A stretch of DNA of 64,000 bases from Mogibacterium neglectum (lineage in GTDB: Bacteria > Bacillota > Clostridia > Peptostreptococcales > Anaerovoracaceae), in contig NZ_CP128647.1 of NCBI RefSeq assembly GCF_030644205.1, positions 62,001-126,000 of the forward strand, in the 5' to 3' direction. Positions 54,618 through 63,558 of the stretch are shown here, piece after piece. Both the position numbers and the translations under genes were made by a program. Positions within the stretch are counted from its first letter, which is position 1, and the number at the start of each line of letters is the position of its first letter. The notes under the pieces were generated by a model. It saw nothing but the letters and a program-made list of their open reading frames with translations, did not search any database and was not told where the DNA came from.

Positions 54618-56030
54618 ATGACAAAGCAAAACCAGGGTATTTTTGATGTAAAGAGAAAAGAATATCACATTGCCATTACAGTGCTATGTTTGGCAATGTT
54701 GATGTTCTTTTTCTGTTTTACGGCAAATGCAGCAGATGAAGATACCACTACAGAGAAAAATGAAGTTACTACAGAGACAACTACTCCAGAGAGAGCAACA
54801 ACTGAAGATTCAGGGCATGCAGAAGAAATAGAAACTGCAAACAATAATGAAGTTGTCTCGGATGAAAACCGAGAGGTCGAATCGAATGGTTCTGTAGCGG
54901 AAGACGAAAACAAGCAAGTTGAAACAGCGCCTGCAATTGTTGGAACGTGGAAGAGCGAATCTGGTGGCTGGCGCTTCTATAACAGCGCTGGCGTAATGCA
55001 GAAGGGCCTATTCACTATCGACGGCAAGAAGTATTATCTAGGACCAGACGGCATCATGAAGACAGGCTGGCAGCAGATTGGTAATCATTACTACTACTTC
55101 GGTTCAGAGGGTTCCATGAGAACAGGATGGCTCAGTGCGGGAAGCACTTGGTACTATCTACATTCGGATGGTTCGATGGCCTACGGACTAGAGGAGGTTG
55201 AAAAGCTGCTCTACTTCTTCGGAGCGTCAAATGACGGAGCGATGAAGACTGGCTGGCACAAGATTTCAGACGCATATCACTATTTCGGATCTAGCGGCGC
55301 AGCTGTTAAAGGATGGCAGAAAATCGGCGGCTACTGGTACTACTTCGATAAGATGGGAGTAATGCTTACAGGCAATCAGGTGTTAGATGGAAAGAGCTAC
55401 TATCTAGGCGCTGCTAACGATGGAGCCATGAAGACTGGCTGGCAGGTAGTTGGTGCAACCTATGAATCAAACAAAAAGATTGCCGACAGATGGGGATACT
55501 ACGGAGCTGATGGAGCTGCGTTAAAGAACAACTGGCTAAAGTATGGCGGATATTGGTATCACTTCGACGAGGACGGCATCATGCAGACCGACGTGGCGGA
55601 GATCGACGGTAAATACTACTACTTTGGCACGGAAAATGACGGCAGAATGAAAACAGGCTGGCAGAAGATAGATGATGCCTGGGCATACTTAGGTGCTGAC
55701 GGCGCTGCGAGAACTGGTTGGCAGAAAATCGGTGGCTACTGGTACTACCTTGGAGAGTACGGTGAAATGGAGACTGACCTTAGAGATATAGACGGCAGCC
55801 TTTACTACCTAGGTGGCGACGGTGCCATGAGGACTGGCTGGCAGCAAGTTTCAGGTGACTGGTATTATTTTAGTGCGTCTGGGGCAGCAGTATCTGGATG
55901 GCTACAGCTCGGTAGCTATTGGTATTACTTCGGCGAAGATCACAAGATGGTTAAGAACACCATCAAAGAGCTCGATGGCAAAAAATACGCATTCAATTCT
56001 GATGGTGTGATGCTGTCGGGCTATCTTTAA
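54618..56030 (+). CDS. LytC-like choline-binding lysozyme, N-terminal part before a frameshift
   Basis: The 470-residue segment starts after AAGGAGG with a signal peptide (about 15-40). A Thr/Glu-rich stretch follows, then about 17 cell-wall-binding repeats (GWQKIGGYWYYFD type). It ends at TAA 56028-56030 within CTTTAA. The +1 frame continues at once with KLNGETYFANASGV and the GH25 domain. The wall-binding repeat there aligns without gap to the equivalent repeat in the protein at 27443. So a single extra T, or +1 slippage at CTT-TAA, separates the two parts. Repeats followed by GH25 is the layout of pneumococcal LytC. Confidence 0.85.
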   Translation: MTKQNQGIFDVKRKEYHIAITVLCLAMLMFFFCFTANAADEDTTTEKNEVTTETTTPERATTEDSGHAEEIETANNNEVVSDENREVESNGSVAEDENKQVETAPAIVGTWKSESGGWRFYNSAGVMQKGLFTIDGKKYYLGPDGIMKTGWQQIGNHYYYFGSEGSMRTGWLSAGSTWYYLHSDGSMAYGLEEVEKLLYFFGASNDGAMKTGWHKISDAYHYFGSSGAAVKGWQKIGGYWYYFDKMGVMLTGNQVLDGKSYYLGAANDGAMKTGWQVVGATYESNKKIADRWGYYGADGAALKNNWLKYGGYWYHFDEDGIMQTDVAEIDGKYYYFGTENDGRMKTGWQKIDDAWAYLGADGAARTGWQKIGGYWYYLGEYGEMETDLRDIDGSLYYLGGDGAMRTGWQQVSGDWYYFSASGAAVSGWLQLGSYWYYFGEDHKMVKNTIKELDGKKYAFNSDGVMLSGYL

Positions 56031-56067
56031 ACTAAACGGTGAGACATACTTCGCAAATGCCTCTGGT

Positions 56068-56673
56068 GTGATTGCTAATCAGCTAAAGGGAGTGGATGTA
56101 TCCGCATACCAGGACGATATTAACTGGCAGAAGGTAAAGGCTTCTGGAATAGACTTTGCTATCGTTAGAGCTGGATATCGTGGTAAGACCAATGGAGCTC
56201 TTGTAAAAGACTCTAAATTTGACACTCATATATCGGGAGCAATATTAGCTGGTCTTAAGGCCGGAGCATACATGTTTACCGAAGCGAGAGATTACACCGA
56301 GGGAGCCGAGGAGGCAAAATTCCTCGTATCTCTCGTCAAGGACTATGATGTGAAGCTTCCGCTGGTGATAGACACAGAGTATCAGAGCAATGCAAGGTCA
56401 AACGGAATCTCGGTTGCTGCAAGAACTGAAGCGATTAGGGGTTTCTGTGAGACGATAGAGTCGCTCGGATATACGCCTATGATTTATGCGAGCACCAGTT
56501 GGCTGAACAACAATCTAGACATGAGTAAGCTAGGCAAATATAAAGTTTGGGTAGCTCAGTACTATGACAGGGTTACATACAATGGAAGCTACGAAGTATG
56601 GCAGTATACCAGTAAGGGAAGAGTCGACGGAATAAAAGGCAATGTGGACATGAACTACTGGTACAACAAATAG
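56068..56673 (+). CDS. GH25 lysozyme part of the frameshifted LytC-like gene
   Basis: This frame (open from 56031) encodes a GH25 muramidase: GVDVSAYQDDINWQKVK with the catalytic Asp, then LPLVIDTEY with the Glu, and VWQYTSKGRVDGIKGNVDMN at the end. GTG 56068 has no ribosome site, so independent translation is doubtful. The domain cuts the glycan strands of peptidoglycan and would be carried to the wall by the repeats of the upstream part. Without frameshifting it is silent. Confidence 0.8.
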   Translation: MIANQLKGVDVSAYQDDINWQKVKASGIDFAIVRAGYRGKTNGALVKDSKFDTHISGAILAGLKAGAYMFTEARDYTEGAEEAKFLVSLVKDYDVKLPLVIDTEYQSNARSNGISVAARTEAIRGFCETIESLGYTPMIYASTSWLNNNLDMSKLGKYKVWVAQYYDRVTYNGSYEVWQYTSKGRVDGIKGNVDMNYWYNK

Positions 56674-56690
56674 CTAACGGTTTATAAAAC

Positions 56691-56722
56691 AAGGGGAGGT
56701 GAGCGATCACCTTCTCTTTTTG
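56691..56722 (+). terminator. Terminator of the LytC-like gene
   Basis: A 12-bp stem (56691-56702 with 56707-56718, two G-T pairs) with GCGA loop is followed by TTTTT. The bases 56723-56946 contain no gene; GCAATT/AATTGC (near 56851) is a possible operator for the next operon. Confidence 0.85.
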
Positions 56723-56946
56723 TATTCATCAGTAATCTATTCTATATCTAGTGTGAGTCCATTATGGATTGAATAATCCTAATTTGTCAATTATAGAAAC
56801 ATTCACCATTCATCCCTCTTTCTAAGTACAGTCCATATCAGTAAATAATTGCAATTAAGCGTGAATTGCGCTCGGAATATCATAATGATTGCAATACATG
56901 ATATAATTAAACAGTTATTAAAAACCAAAGCCAACCCGGAGGAAAC

Positions 56947-58380
56947 ATGCTTTACGACATAGTCATAATAGGTGCAGGAATCACTGGCTCGATGCTCGCC
57001 AGAGAGCTTTCGAGGTACGAACTCAAAATAGCGGTCCTAGACAAGGAAAATGATATCGCGAATGGCGCAACGATGGCGAATTCTGCGATAGTGCATACAG
57101 GATACGATCCTGTAGATGGTACGCTCAAGGCGGAACTTAATGTAAAAGGTGCGCGTAAGTATCCTAAGATTTGCGAGGACTTACACTGCCATATCAAGAA
57201 TACGGGTGCATTCGTAGTCGCGTGTAATGACGAAGAGGAGAATCTACTCGAGGTGCTGGCTGAAAGGGCGGTCTGCAGGGAGATCCCCCATGAATTTCTG
57301 AGTGGAGATGATGCGCGCGTTGCAGAGCCAAATCTCAGCGACAACATAACCAAGGTGCTGTCATTTCCAACGACTTCGGTAATATATCCTTGGGAGATTG
57401 CTATTGCTTGTATGCAGGTTGCTGTAAACAATGGCGTAGATTTATTCCTAAACCACGAAGTGAGCACCATAGATAAGAATGACGATGACTACGTGATCAA
57501 AGCAGGCGGCGAGACATTCAATGCCAAGGTTGTTCTTAATGCTTCTGGAATAGGCGCTTCGGAGATCTGCCATATGTTGACAGAATGTGCAGGATTCGAG
57601 ATAACTCCAAGGCGAGGCGAATACTATGTCATCAGTAACGACGAACATATAGTAAATAACATCATATTCCCAGTTCCAACTGCCAAGGGAAAGGGAGTGC
57701 TCGCAATTCCGACGGTATACGGGAATACGCTTATCGGTCCTAATAGCGAGGAATTAGAAGACAACATCACGACGGCAACTAGCACAGTTGGGGCAAGATA
57801 CTTGCGCGAAAATATCGCCAAGATAATTAAGACGGTTTCACTGCATAAGTCGATAAGGACATTTGCAGGGCTAAGACCGAGTTCGACATCAAAGGATTTT
57901 ATAATAGGCCCCTTAGATGACGAGAACCCAAACTTCATCAACATCGCTTCCATAGAGTCGCCCGGGTTAGCCAGTGCGCCGGCGATTGCGGACTATGTGA
58001 TAGAGCATTTTATAACGGATAGATTATGCCTTAAGGAAAATCCAGATGCTGTGATGACAAGGGATAAGCCGATTGTCGTCTCGGAGTTATCTGAAGAGGA
58101 GCGTGAGAAACTAGTGCGTGCAAATTCGCAGTATGCAAATATAGTTTGCAGGTGCGAGACCATATCCGAGGGAGAGATAGTTTCTGCAATACATGAAGTT
58201 TGTGGAGCTAGAAGCGTCAAGGGGATAAAGAAACGAGTTCGTCCAGGGATGGGCAAGTGTCAGGGAGGTTTCTGCGAACCTAAGGTCGTGGAAATACTGG
58301 CGAGAGAATTAAACTGCTCACCTGTCGATATCGTTCAAGATGGGCAGTATTCAAAGATTTTAGAGAGGGAGAATCGCTAA
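56947..58380 (+). CDS. FAD-dependent glycerol-3-phosphate dehydrogenase-like protein with BFD domain
   Basis: The 477-residue flavoprotein starts after CCCGGAGG with YDIVIIGAGITGSMLARELS (FAD-binding). A DAO-type domain ends with SIESPGLASAPAIADYV. A C-terminal BFD-like domain (about 395-460) has four cysteines (CRC and CQGGFC) for a [2Fe-2S] cluster. The layout is that of GlpA-type anaerobic dehydrogenases. With the two genes after it, it forms the GlpA/GlpB/DUF1667 set seen in many anaerobes. Substrate is probably glycerol-3-phosphate, but other hydroxy acids are possible. Confidence 0.85.
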   Translation: MLYDIVIIGAGITGSMLARELSRYELKIAVLDKENDIANGATMANSAIVHTGYDPVDGTLKAELNVKGARKYPKICEDLHCHIKNTGAFVVACNDEEENLLEVLAERAVCREIPHEFLSGDDARVAEPNLSDNITKVLSFPTTSVIYPWEIAIACMQVAVNNGVDLFLNHEVSTIDKNDDDYVIKAGGETFNAKVVLNASGIGASEICHMLTECAGFEITPRRGEYYVISNDEHIVNNIIFPVPTAKGKGVLAIPTVYGNTLIGPNSEELEDNITTATSTVGARYLRENIAKIIKTVSLHKSIRTFAGLRPSSTSKDFIIGPLDDENPNFINIASIESPGLASAPAIADYVIEHFITDRLCLKENPDAVMTRDKPIVVSELSEEEREKLVRANSQYANIVCRCETISEGEIVSAIHEVCGARSVKGIKKRVRPGMGKCQGGFCEPKVVEILARELNCSPVDIVQDGQYSKILERENR

Positions 58381-58381
58381 G

Positions 58382-59713
58382 ATGAGACATTGTCAGGCAG
58401 TGGTAATAGGTGGTGGCTGCGGTGGTCTAGCAGCTGCTGCGAAGCTTAAGCACGAAGGGCTATCGGATGTCGTTTTAATCGAGCGTGATATCGAGCTTGG
58501 CGGAGTGCTCAATCAGTGCATACATAATGGGTTCGGGCTTACAACCTTCAAAGAGCAGCTTAGCGGACCCGCGTTTGCAGAGAGATACGAGATGGAAGCG
58601 GTGGCATCTGGCGTCGAGATTAAGCTAGGCACAATGGTTACCCATATGAGCAGCGATCGTGTTATCGAGTATGTGAGTAAGGAAGAAGGATATCAGAAGC
58701 TCAAGGCAGATATTATCGTCCTTGCAGTTGGATGCTACGAGAGAAGCCGCGGTACTCTTGGGATTCCTGGCGAGCGTCCGACTGGAGTCTACACAGCGGG
58801 ACAGGCGCAGAGATACCTCAATATAGATGGCTATATGGTCGGAAAGAAGGTATTCATACTCGGCTCTGGAGATATCGGACTCATAATGGCACGTCGCATG
58901 AGTCTAGAGGGAGCTGAAGTGCTCGGCGTTGCGGAGCTTATGCCGTACAGCAATGGGCTACCTCGTAACATGAAGCAGTGCCTTGATGACTTTGGGATTC
59001 CTCTATATCTATCCCATACTGTAACTAACATATATGGACGTGACAGAATTGAGCGTATTGAGCTCACAAAGGTAGATGATAAGAGACAGCCGATTAAGGG
59101 AAGTGAAATGTATTTCGACGTAGACACACTGCTCCTAAGCGTTGGACTGATTCCTGAAAACACTCTAGCTGAAGAGGCTGGAATCGAAATTGATCCGAGC
59201 ATCCGTGGGACAATTGTCGACGAGAACTATATGGCATCGGTTCCAGGAATATTCGCATGCGGAAACGGACTTCACGTGCATGACCTAGCAGACTTCGTTA
59301 CGAAACAGGCCAGTGAAGCGGCGGTAGGGGCTGCTAGATATTATGAAGCGCTAAAGCAGAGACTAAAAGAAGCTCATGATGGTGATGAAGCTGAGACCTT
59401 CGGGTTATCTCTAGATGATGACGATGAATCTTTAGCCAGTAATTCGTACTGTGAAGCTCACGCTGGAAATATGGTGAGCTACGTAGTTCCTGCGAAACTC
59501 CACAAAAAGAGCCTGCCAAAGGCTGTGACACTTTACTTCCGCGTCCGTAAACCGATGAACGATATCACGATAGAAATTTTGAAGGGAAGCAAGCTACTTC
59601 GCACAATTCATAAGGATGTGATTATACCATCTGAGATGGAGCAGGTGGTAATAGCTGGTAAACACCTTCAAGAAGCCAATGGGGATCTAACGATTCAGAT
59701 AAAGGAGAATTAA
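58382..59713 (+). CDS. NAD(P)/FAD-dependent oxidoreductase (GlpB-partner type)
   Basis: The 443-residue protein has a FAD-binding start (QAVVIGGGCGGLAAAAKLK), a second nucleotide-binding motif FILGSGDIGLIMARRMSLEG and the flavin motif PGIFACGNGLHVHDLADFV. It starts one base after the previous stop. Partners of this type pass electrons between the GlpA-like subunit and NAD. About 100 extra residues at the C-terminus (from 340) form a separate small domain. Confidence 0.85.
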   Translation: MRHCQAVVIGGGCGGLAAAAKLKHEGLSDVVLIERDIELGGVLNQCIHNGFGLTTFKEQLSGPAFAERYEMEAVASGVEIKLGTMVTHMSSDRVIEYVSKEEGYQKLKADIIVLAVGCYERSRGTLGIPGERPTGVYTAGQAQRYLNIDGYMVGKKVFILGSGDIGLIMARRMSLEGAEVLGVAELMPYSNGLPRNMKQCLDDFGIPLYLSHTVTNIYGRDRIERIELTKVDDKRQPIKGSEMYFDVDTLLLSVGLIPENTLAEEAGIEIDPSIRGTIVDENYMASVPGIFACGNGLHVHDLADFVTKQASEAAVGAARYYEALKQRLKEAHDGDEAETFGLSLDDDDESLASNSYCEAHAGNMVSYVVPAKLHKKSLPKAVTLYFRVRKPMNDITIEILKGSKLLRTIHKDVIIPSEMEQVVIAGKHLQEANGDLTIQIKEN

Positions 59714-59714
59714 G

Positions 59715-60074
59715 ATGAGAGATGCAGAATTGATTTGCGTAAATTGTCCGAAGGGCTGCAGAGTTACTGTACATCTCGAAAGTGATAAAATTATAGAAAT
59801 TGAAGGGTACAGCTGCAAAGAAGGTCTTAGCTATGCAGAGCAGGAGATAACTCGCCCGATGAGGATTCTGACTTCGACGGTAAGAATCGATGGGGCGGTC
59901 AACCGCGTGCTGCCGGTAATTACCGAGAGCGAGATTCCTCTGGATATTTGGCGCGAGGCGATGGGCGAGATTAAAGGACTCAGAGTAACGGCTCCTGTGG
60001 AGATAAACGACGTGATAGTGAGAGACTTTATGGGTACAGGCGTGAATCTGATTGCGAGTAGGAGTATGAGGTAG
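59715..60074 (+). CDS. DUF1667 protein
   Basis: The 119-residue protein shows the family pattern LICVNCPKGCRVTV, then GYSCKEGLSYAEQEITRPMR and VLPVITESEIP. Cysteines at about 9, 12, 16 and 35 could hold a metal or an iron-sulfur cluster. It follows the FAD oxidoreductase by one base. DUF1667 proteins almost always occur with these two flavoproteins and are thought to be part of their complex. Confidence 0.9.
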   Translation: MRDAELICVNCPKGCRVTVHLESDKIIEIEGYSCKEGLSYAEQEITRPMRILTSTVRIDGAVNRVLPVITESEIPLDIWREAMGEIKGLRVTAPVEINDVIVRDFMGTGVNLIASRSMR

Positions 60075-60145
60075 TTGCGATGATGTAAAGATTGTGACAA
60101 AACATCAGTATGATTGTGACATAATAAGGAATTGAGGTAGATCTA

Positions 60146-61345
60146 ATGAGTTTTTTCTCAGGATTGGATTTTTTTATAACATTAATCATTGCAATTATTC
60201 CAGCTATAGTAATAGGACTAAATGGAAAGTCGCTAAGATACTATAGAGGGTTTCTTACATGCATATTTATTTATCTAATATACCGCAACTCTCTGATGGA
60301 ACTAGCGTTTTTGACAGGGTATTCTGCAATGTCACTGGGCTTAGTAAAGCTTTATCTACTTTCCAGAATAAAGATGGGAAGGAATAAGTTCTTCTATGCA
60401 TCGGCAGTTATAATAACATTATGTCCATTAATATTGAGTAAGCTAGAAAGCTTTGTGGGTCATGGCTTTTTTGGATCTGGCAGCACAATCTTTGGTTTCC
60501 TTGGATTATCATATATTTTTTTCCGAGTTATACAGACAATTATTGAAATTTATGACGGGATTATAAATGAAATAAAGTGGTATGAGTTCCTTGAATTCCT
60601 ATTATTCTTTCCAACACTTAGCTCTGGCCCAATAGACAGAAGCCGTCGTTTTTCGCAAGATTATTCTAAAATCTATACAGGGAAAGAATATAGTGAACTG
60701 TTATCAAACGGAATAGTTAAAATAATGTGGGGGCTTTTGTATAAGCTGCCGTTATCAGGAACAGCTATGTATATTATGAATACATATATGATAAATAAAT
60801 ATGATCCAATTCATATAATTGGGTATGCGTACTCATATGGTTTATATATGTTTTTTGATTTTGCAGGATATAGTTTGATGGCAGTAGGAACAGGCTATAT
60901 TCTTGGGATAAAGGTGCCAGATAATTTTAATAAACCATTTATTAGTATTGATATTAAAGATTTTTGGGACAGATGGCATATAACATTATCCCACTGGTTT
61001 AGGGATTTTATATTCTCGAGATTTTTATTTAACTCACTAAGCAAAAAGAGATTTAAAAGTAAATTAACGGCTGCATCAGCCGGCTTGATGATTAATATGG
61101 CATTGATGGGAATATGGCATGGTCTAGAACTTCACTATATAGCTTATGGTGTATATCATGGAATATTGCTGGTTATTGCTGAGTTATATCAAAAGAAATC
61201 TAGATTCTATAAACTACATAAAAGGGATAAGGTTTATAAAATTGTGTCGTGGTTTATTACCCTAAATTTAGTTATGTTTGGATTTCTAATATTTTCTGGG
61301 CAAGGAAGGGCTGCGGCCATTGGACTTATAGAATATTTAAGATAG
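60146..61345 (+). CDS. dltB: DltB-like MBOAT D-alanyl transferase
   Basis: The 399-residue membrane-bound O-acyltransferase has about ten hydrophobic segments. The conserved part DFWDRWHITLSHWFRDF and the active His in MALMGIWHGLELHYIAYG are visible. With dltD and dltX next to it, the role is transport of D-alanine to teichoic acid. It starts after GAATTGAGG. The gene is more AT-rich than the redox operon before it. dltA and dltC, needed to activate D-alanine, are not in the window. Confidence 0.88.
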   Translation: MSFFSGLDFFITLIIAIIPAIVIGLNGKSLRYYRGFLTCIFIYLIYRNSLMELAFLTGYSAMSLGLVKLYLLSRIKMGRNKFFYASAVIITLCPLILSKLESFVGHGFFGSGSTIFGFLGLSYIFFRVIQTIIEIYDGIINEIKWYEFLEFLLFFPTLSSGPIDRSRRFSQDYSKIYTGKEYSELLSNGIVKIMWGLLYKLPLSGTAMYIMNTYMINKYDPIHIIGYAYSYGLYMFFDFAGYSLMAVGTGYILGIKVPDNFNKPFISIDIKDFWDRWHITLSHWFRDFIFSRFLFNSLSKKRFKSKLTAASAGLMINMALMGIWHGLELHYIAYGVYHGILLVIAELYQKKSRFYKLHKRDKVYKIVSWFITLNLVMFGFLIFSGQGRAAAIGLIEYLR

Positions 61346-61424
61346 TCATTAAGAAAAGGGCTATTTATTTAGATAGGACCAGAGCAATAATCATAGTAGT
61401 TTAAATGAAATGGAATAATGTGAT

Positions 61425-62516
61425 ATGAAAAAATTAGTTTCGCTTATAATAGCAGCAATACTAATGCTAGTTACAATATTCGTATATGGTTCACGGATAA
61501 AATTGCCAGTGATAACTGGTGAAAAAATTAATGAAGCATATAAAGTAAATACTGACCAAAGAAATGCATCGATTGAAGTTCTGAAAAAGATATTTGATAA
61601 AGATACTGCTGTCGTATTAGGCTCGTCAGAACTTTCAGCAACTGATCAGATTGGATTCCCATCATACTTATTTGGGAACAGAAAGTCAGAAATGAAGATG
61701 GTCCTAATGGGTAGTGGTTACAAGCAATGCTTACACCAGGCAACTGCAGTTGGTGCATACAGCGATATACTTCCTAAAAAAAAGGTTGTATTAATATTAT
61801 CTCCTCAATGGTTTACAAAAAATGGATTAGACCCTGATGCGTATGCTAGTCGCTTTTCTGAAAGACTTTATCTAGAAATGATGGATAACAAAAATATCTC
61901 AGAGAAGCTAAAAAAACGCCTTACTAAAAGGTTAAAAATATATCTGGCATCTGATTCAAAGCAACTAGAGAGAATTAATTTATACGAGAGACAATATTTT
62001 AATCACAATTTAAATCCTGTAGAGCACATAAAAAACAAGGTGTTTAGAGGGTTCATGGATTTTAAAGAGGACTACACACTTGCCAAACAACTAAGCAGTG
62101 GCACGACAGCAGATGCAGGAATTATTAATAAAAGGGATATTAACTTTCAGCGTTTGATGGGAGAGGCGCAGTCTGAGGGTGAAAAAGCATGTACAAATAA
62201 TGATTTTGGAGTATATGACGAATACTATAACAGCTATATTAAAGATAACGTTAATAATTTAAAAAATTCGAATATTAATGAAAGCTATGCTGAATCACCT
62301 GAATATGACGACTTTAAAATATTTCTGGATATGTGTAAAGAACTTGATATAGAACCACTTATAGTTATAATGCCAGTAAATGGCAGTTGGTACGATTACA
62401 CAGGCTTCCCAAAGTCGGGAAGAGAAGCATACTATTCTAAAGTTAGAGAGATCTGCAAAGAATATAATGTGAAAACAGCAGACTTTTCCGATAAAGAATA
62501 TGAGAAATATTTTTGA
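61425..62516 (+). CDS. dltD: DltD, frameshifted near the C-terminus
   Basis: The 363 residues seen include an N-terminal membrane helix (about 5-22), the Ser site VVLGSSELSA (near 69) and LSPQWFTKNG. The frame stops at TGA 62514 after a run of five T (62510-62514). The -1 frame continues to TAA 62588-62590 with FLKDIMHMGWKGWVYFDEAV. That is the usual DltD end, with the Asp and His of the catalytic triad. So the stretch to 62590 belongs to this gene, and as written the enzyme lacks Asp and His. Confidence 0.85.
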   Translation: MKKLVSLIIAAILMLVTIFVYGSRIKLPVITGEKINEAYKVNTDQRNASIEVLKKIFDKDTAVVLGSSELSATDQIGFPSYLFGNRKSEMKMVLMGSGYKQCLHQATAVGAYSDILPKKKVVLILSPQWFTKNGLDPDAYASRFSERLYLEMMDNKNISEKLKKRLTKRLKIYLASDSKQLERINLYERQYFNHNLNPVEHIKNKVFRGFMDFKEDYTLAKQLSSGTTADAGIINKRDINFQRLMGEAQSEGEKACTNNDFGVYDEYYNSYIKDNVNNLKNSNINESYAESPEYDDFKIFLDMCKELDIEPLIVIMPVNGSWYDYTGFPKSGREAYYSKVREICKEYNVKTADFSDKEYEKYF

Positions 62517-62558
62517 AAGATATAATGCACATGGGATGGAAAGGATGGGTTTACTTTG

Positions 62559-62723
62559 ATGAAGCAGTATTTAATTTCTATAATCAATAAGATTAAAACA
62601 TCGACATTCTGGAATATTATATTCTGGACGGTGGCATTCTATTTTATGATGGTGATAATAATTGTGTATTTGTTGAATGCAGATTTATCTTCAGCGCCTG
62701 ATTTCGTATATAATCAGTTTTAG
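62559..62723 (+). CDS. dltX: DltX-like small membrane protein
   Basis: The 54-residue protein has one membrane helix (about 18-39) and ends APDFVYNQF, matching the conserved C-terminal F-x-Y-N-x-F motif of DltX. DltX shuttles D-alanine from DltC through DltB to teichoic acid. The ATG overlaps the restored end of dltD by 32 bases in another frame. dltX normally leads the dlt operon; here it is last. Confidence 0.8.
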   Translation: MKQYLISIINKIKTSTFWNIIFWTVAFYFMMVIIIVYLLNADLSSAPDFVYNQF

Positions 62724-62791
62724 CTAAAAAAAACTATAATAGATAGCGCTAATTTGAAAAAGTAAATTGATTTCCTTGATATAGAACCTTA

Positions 62792-62820
62792 TTGTGACAA
62801 CCATACCCAGATGGTATAAT
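62792..62820 (+). promoter_or_regulatory. Sigma-A promoter
   Basis: TTGTGA (62792-62797) and TATAAT (62815-62820) with 17-base spacing precede the two-gene unit starting at 62882. Confidence 0.7.
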
Positions 62821-62881
62821 TATCAGTAAATACGGGGCAAGCAATCGTGCATGCTCGGGTATTTGAGAAGAGAGATGTTTT

Positions 62882-63115
62882 ATGAAGAAAAATAAAATTG
62901 GCAGTATTCTCGTAGCGGTTGCGATAATAGGTATAGTCATCGGGATTATCTTGATTTATTTCATCGGTTTCGAAATTATTCCTGGGGTGCCGCTTGGCTT
63001 TAGAATAGTGGCAGCACTTATCTGCGCTGGCTTCATATACGGGGTGCTGCACATCTTGATCGAGAGAATCCGCGAGATTCAGAAGGGGGAAGACGATGAT
63101 CTTAGTAACTACTAA
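62882..63115 (+). CDS. Small two-helix membrane protein
   Basis: The 77-residue protein (MKKNKIGSILVAVAIIGIVI) has two hydrophobic segments (about 7-28 and 38-57) and a charged tail. It begins after AGAGATG and overlaps the YbjQ-family gene by 20 bases, so the two are probably translated together. I do not recognise a named family; a membrane partner of the YbjQ protein is a guess from position. Confidence 0.65.
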   Translation: MKKNKIGSILVAVAIIGIVIGIILIYFIGFEIIPGVPLGFRIVAALICAGFIYGVLHILIERIREIQKGEDDDLSNY

Positions 63116-63410
63116 CGAAATCGAAGGCAGAAAAGTTCAGACTATCGGACTTGTAAAGGGAAGCACAATTCAGACAGTTAATGCTATCAGAGACTTTGGA
63201 GCTGGACTCAAGACTCTTGTTGGAGGAGAGCTCGTTAAGTATAACGAGATGATGAACAACGCAAGAGCTCTTGCGACTAAGAGAATGGTTGATGAGGCTG
63301 AGAGCGTTGGCGCTGACGCAGTAGTTGCTGTTCGCTATTCATCCGCATCCATAATGCAGAGCGCTGCAGAGGTTATGGCATACGGAACAGCTGTTAAGTT
63401 CGTTGACTAA
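63096..63410 (+). CDS. YbjQ/DUF74-family protein
   Basis: The 104-residue protein (LVTTNEIEGRKVQTIGLVKG, GGELVKYNEMMNNARALATK, DAVVAVRYSSASIM) is a typical YbjQ-family (PF01906) protein, a pentameric beta-rich fold annotated as heavy-metal-binding although the function is unproven. GGGGGAAGACG precedes ATG 63096. Confidence 0.92.
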   Translation: MILVTTNEIEGRKVQTIGLVKGSTIQTVNAIRDFGAGLKTLVGGELVKYNEMMNNARALATKRMVDEAESVGADAVVAVRYSSASIMQSAAEVMAYGTAVKFVD

Positions 63411-63458
63411 TCTTAGATGACTTGGGTGCAAGCCAAAGTACTATAATTAATTGAATTT

Positions 63459-63512
63459 TGCCGGGCTAGAGATACCTCCGTTCAGATGAACACGTGTAGG
63501 GCCCGGTTTTCA
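63459..63512 (+). terminator. Terminator after the YbjQ gene
   Basis: CCGGGC (63461-63466) and GCCCGG (63501-63506) form the base of a long-loop hairpin followed by TTTT. Confidence 0.6.
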
Positions 63513-63558
63513 TTTGTTTTTGATTTATATACACGTTACTTCCTTGCATATATCACCT

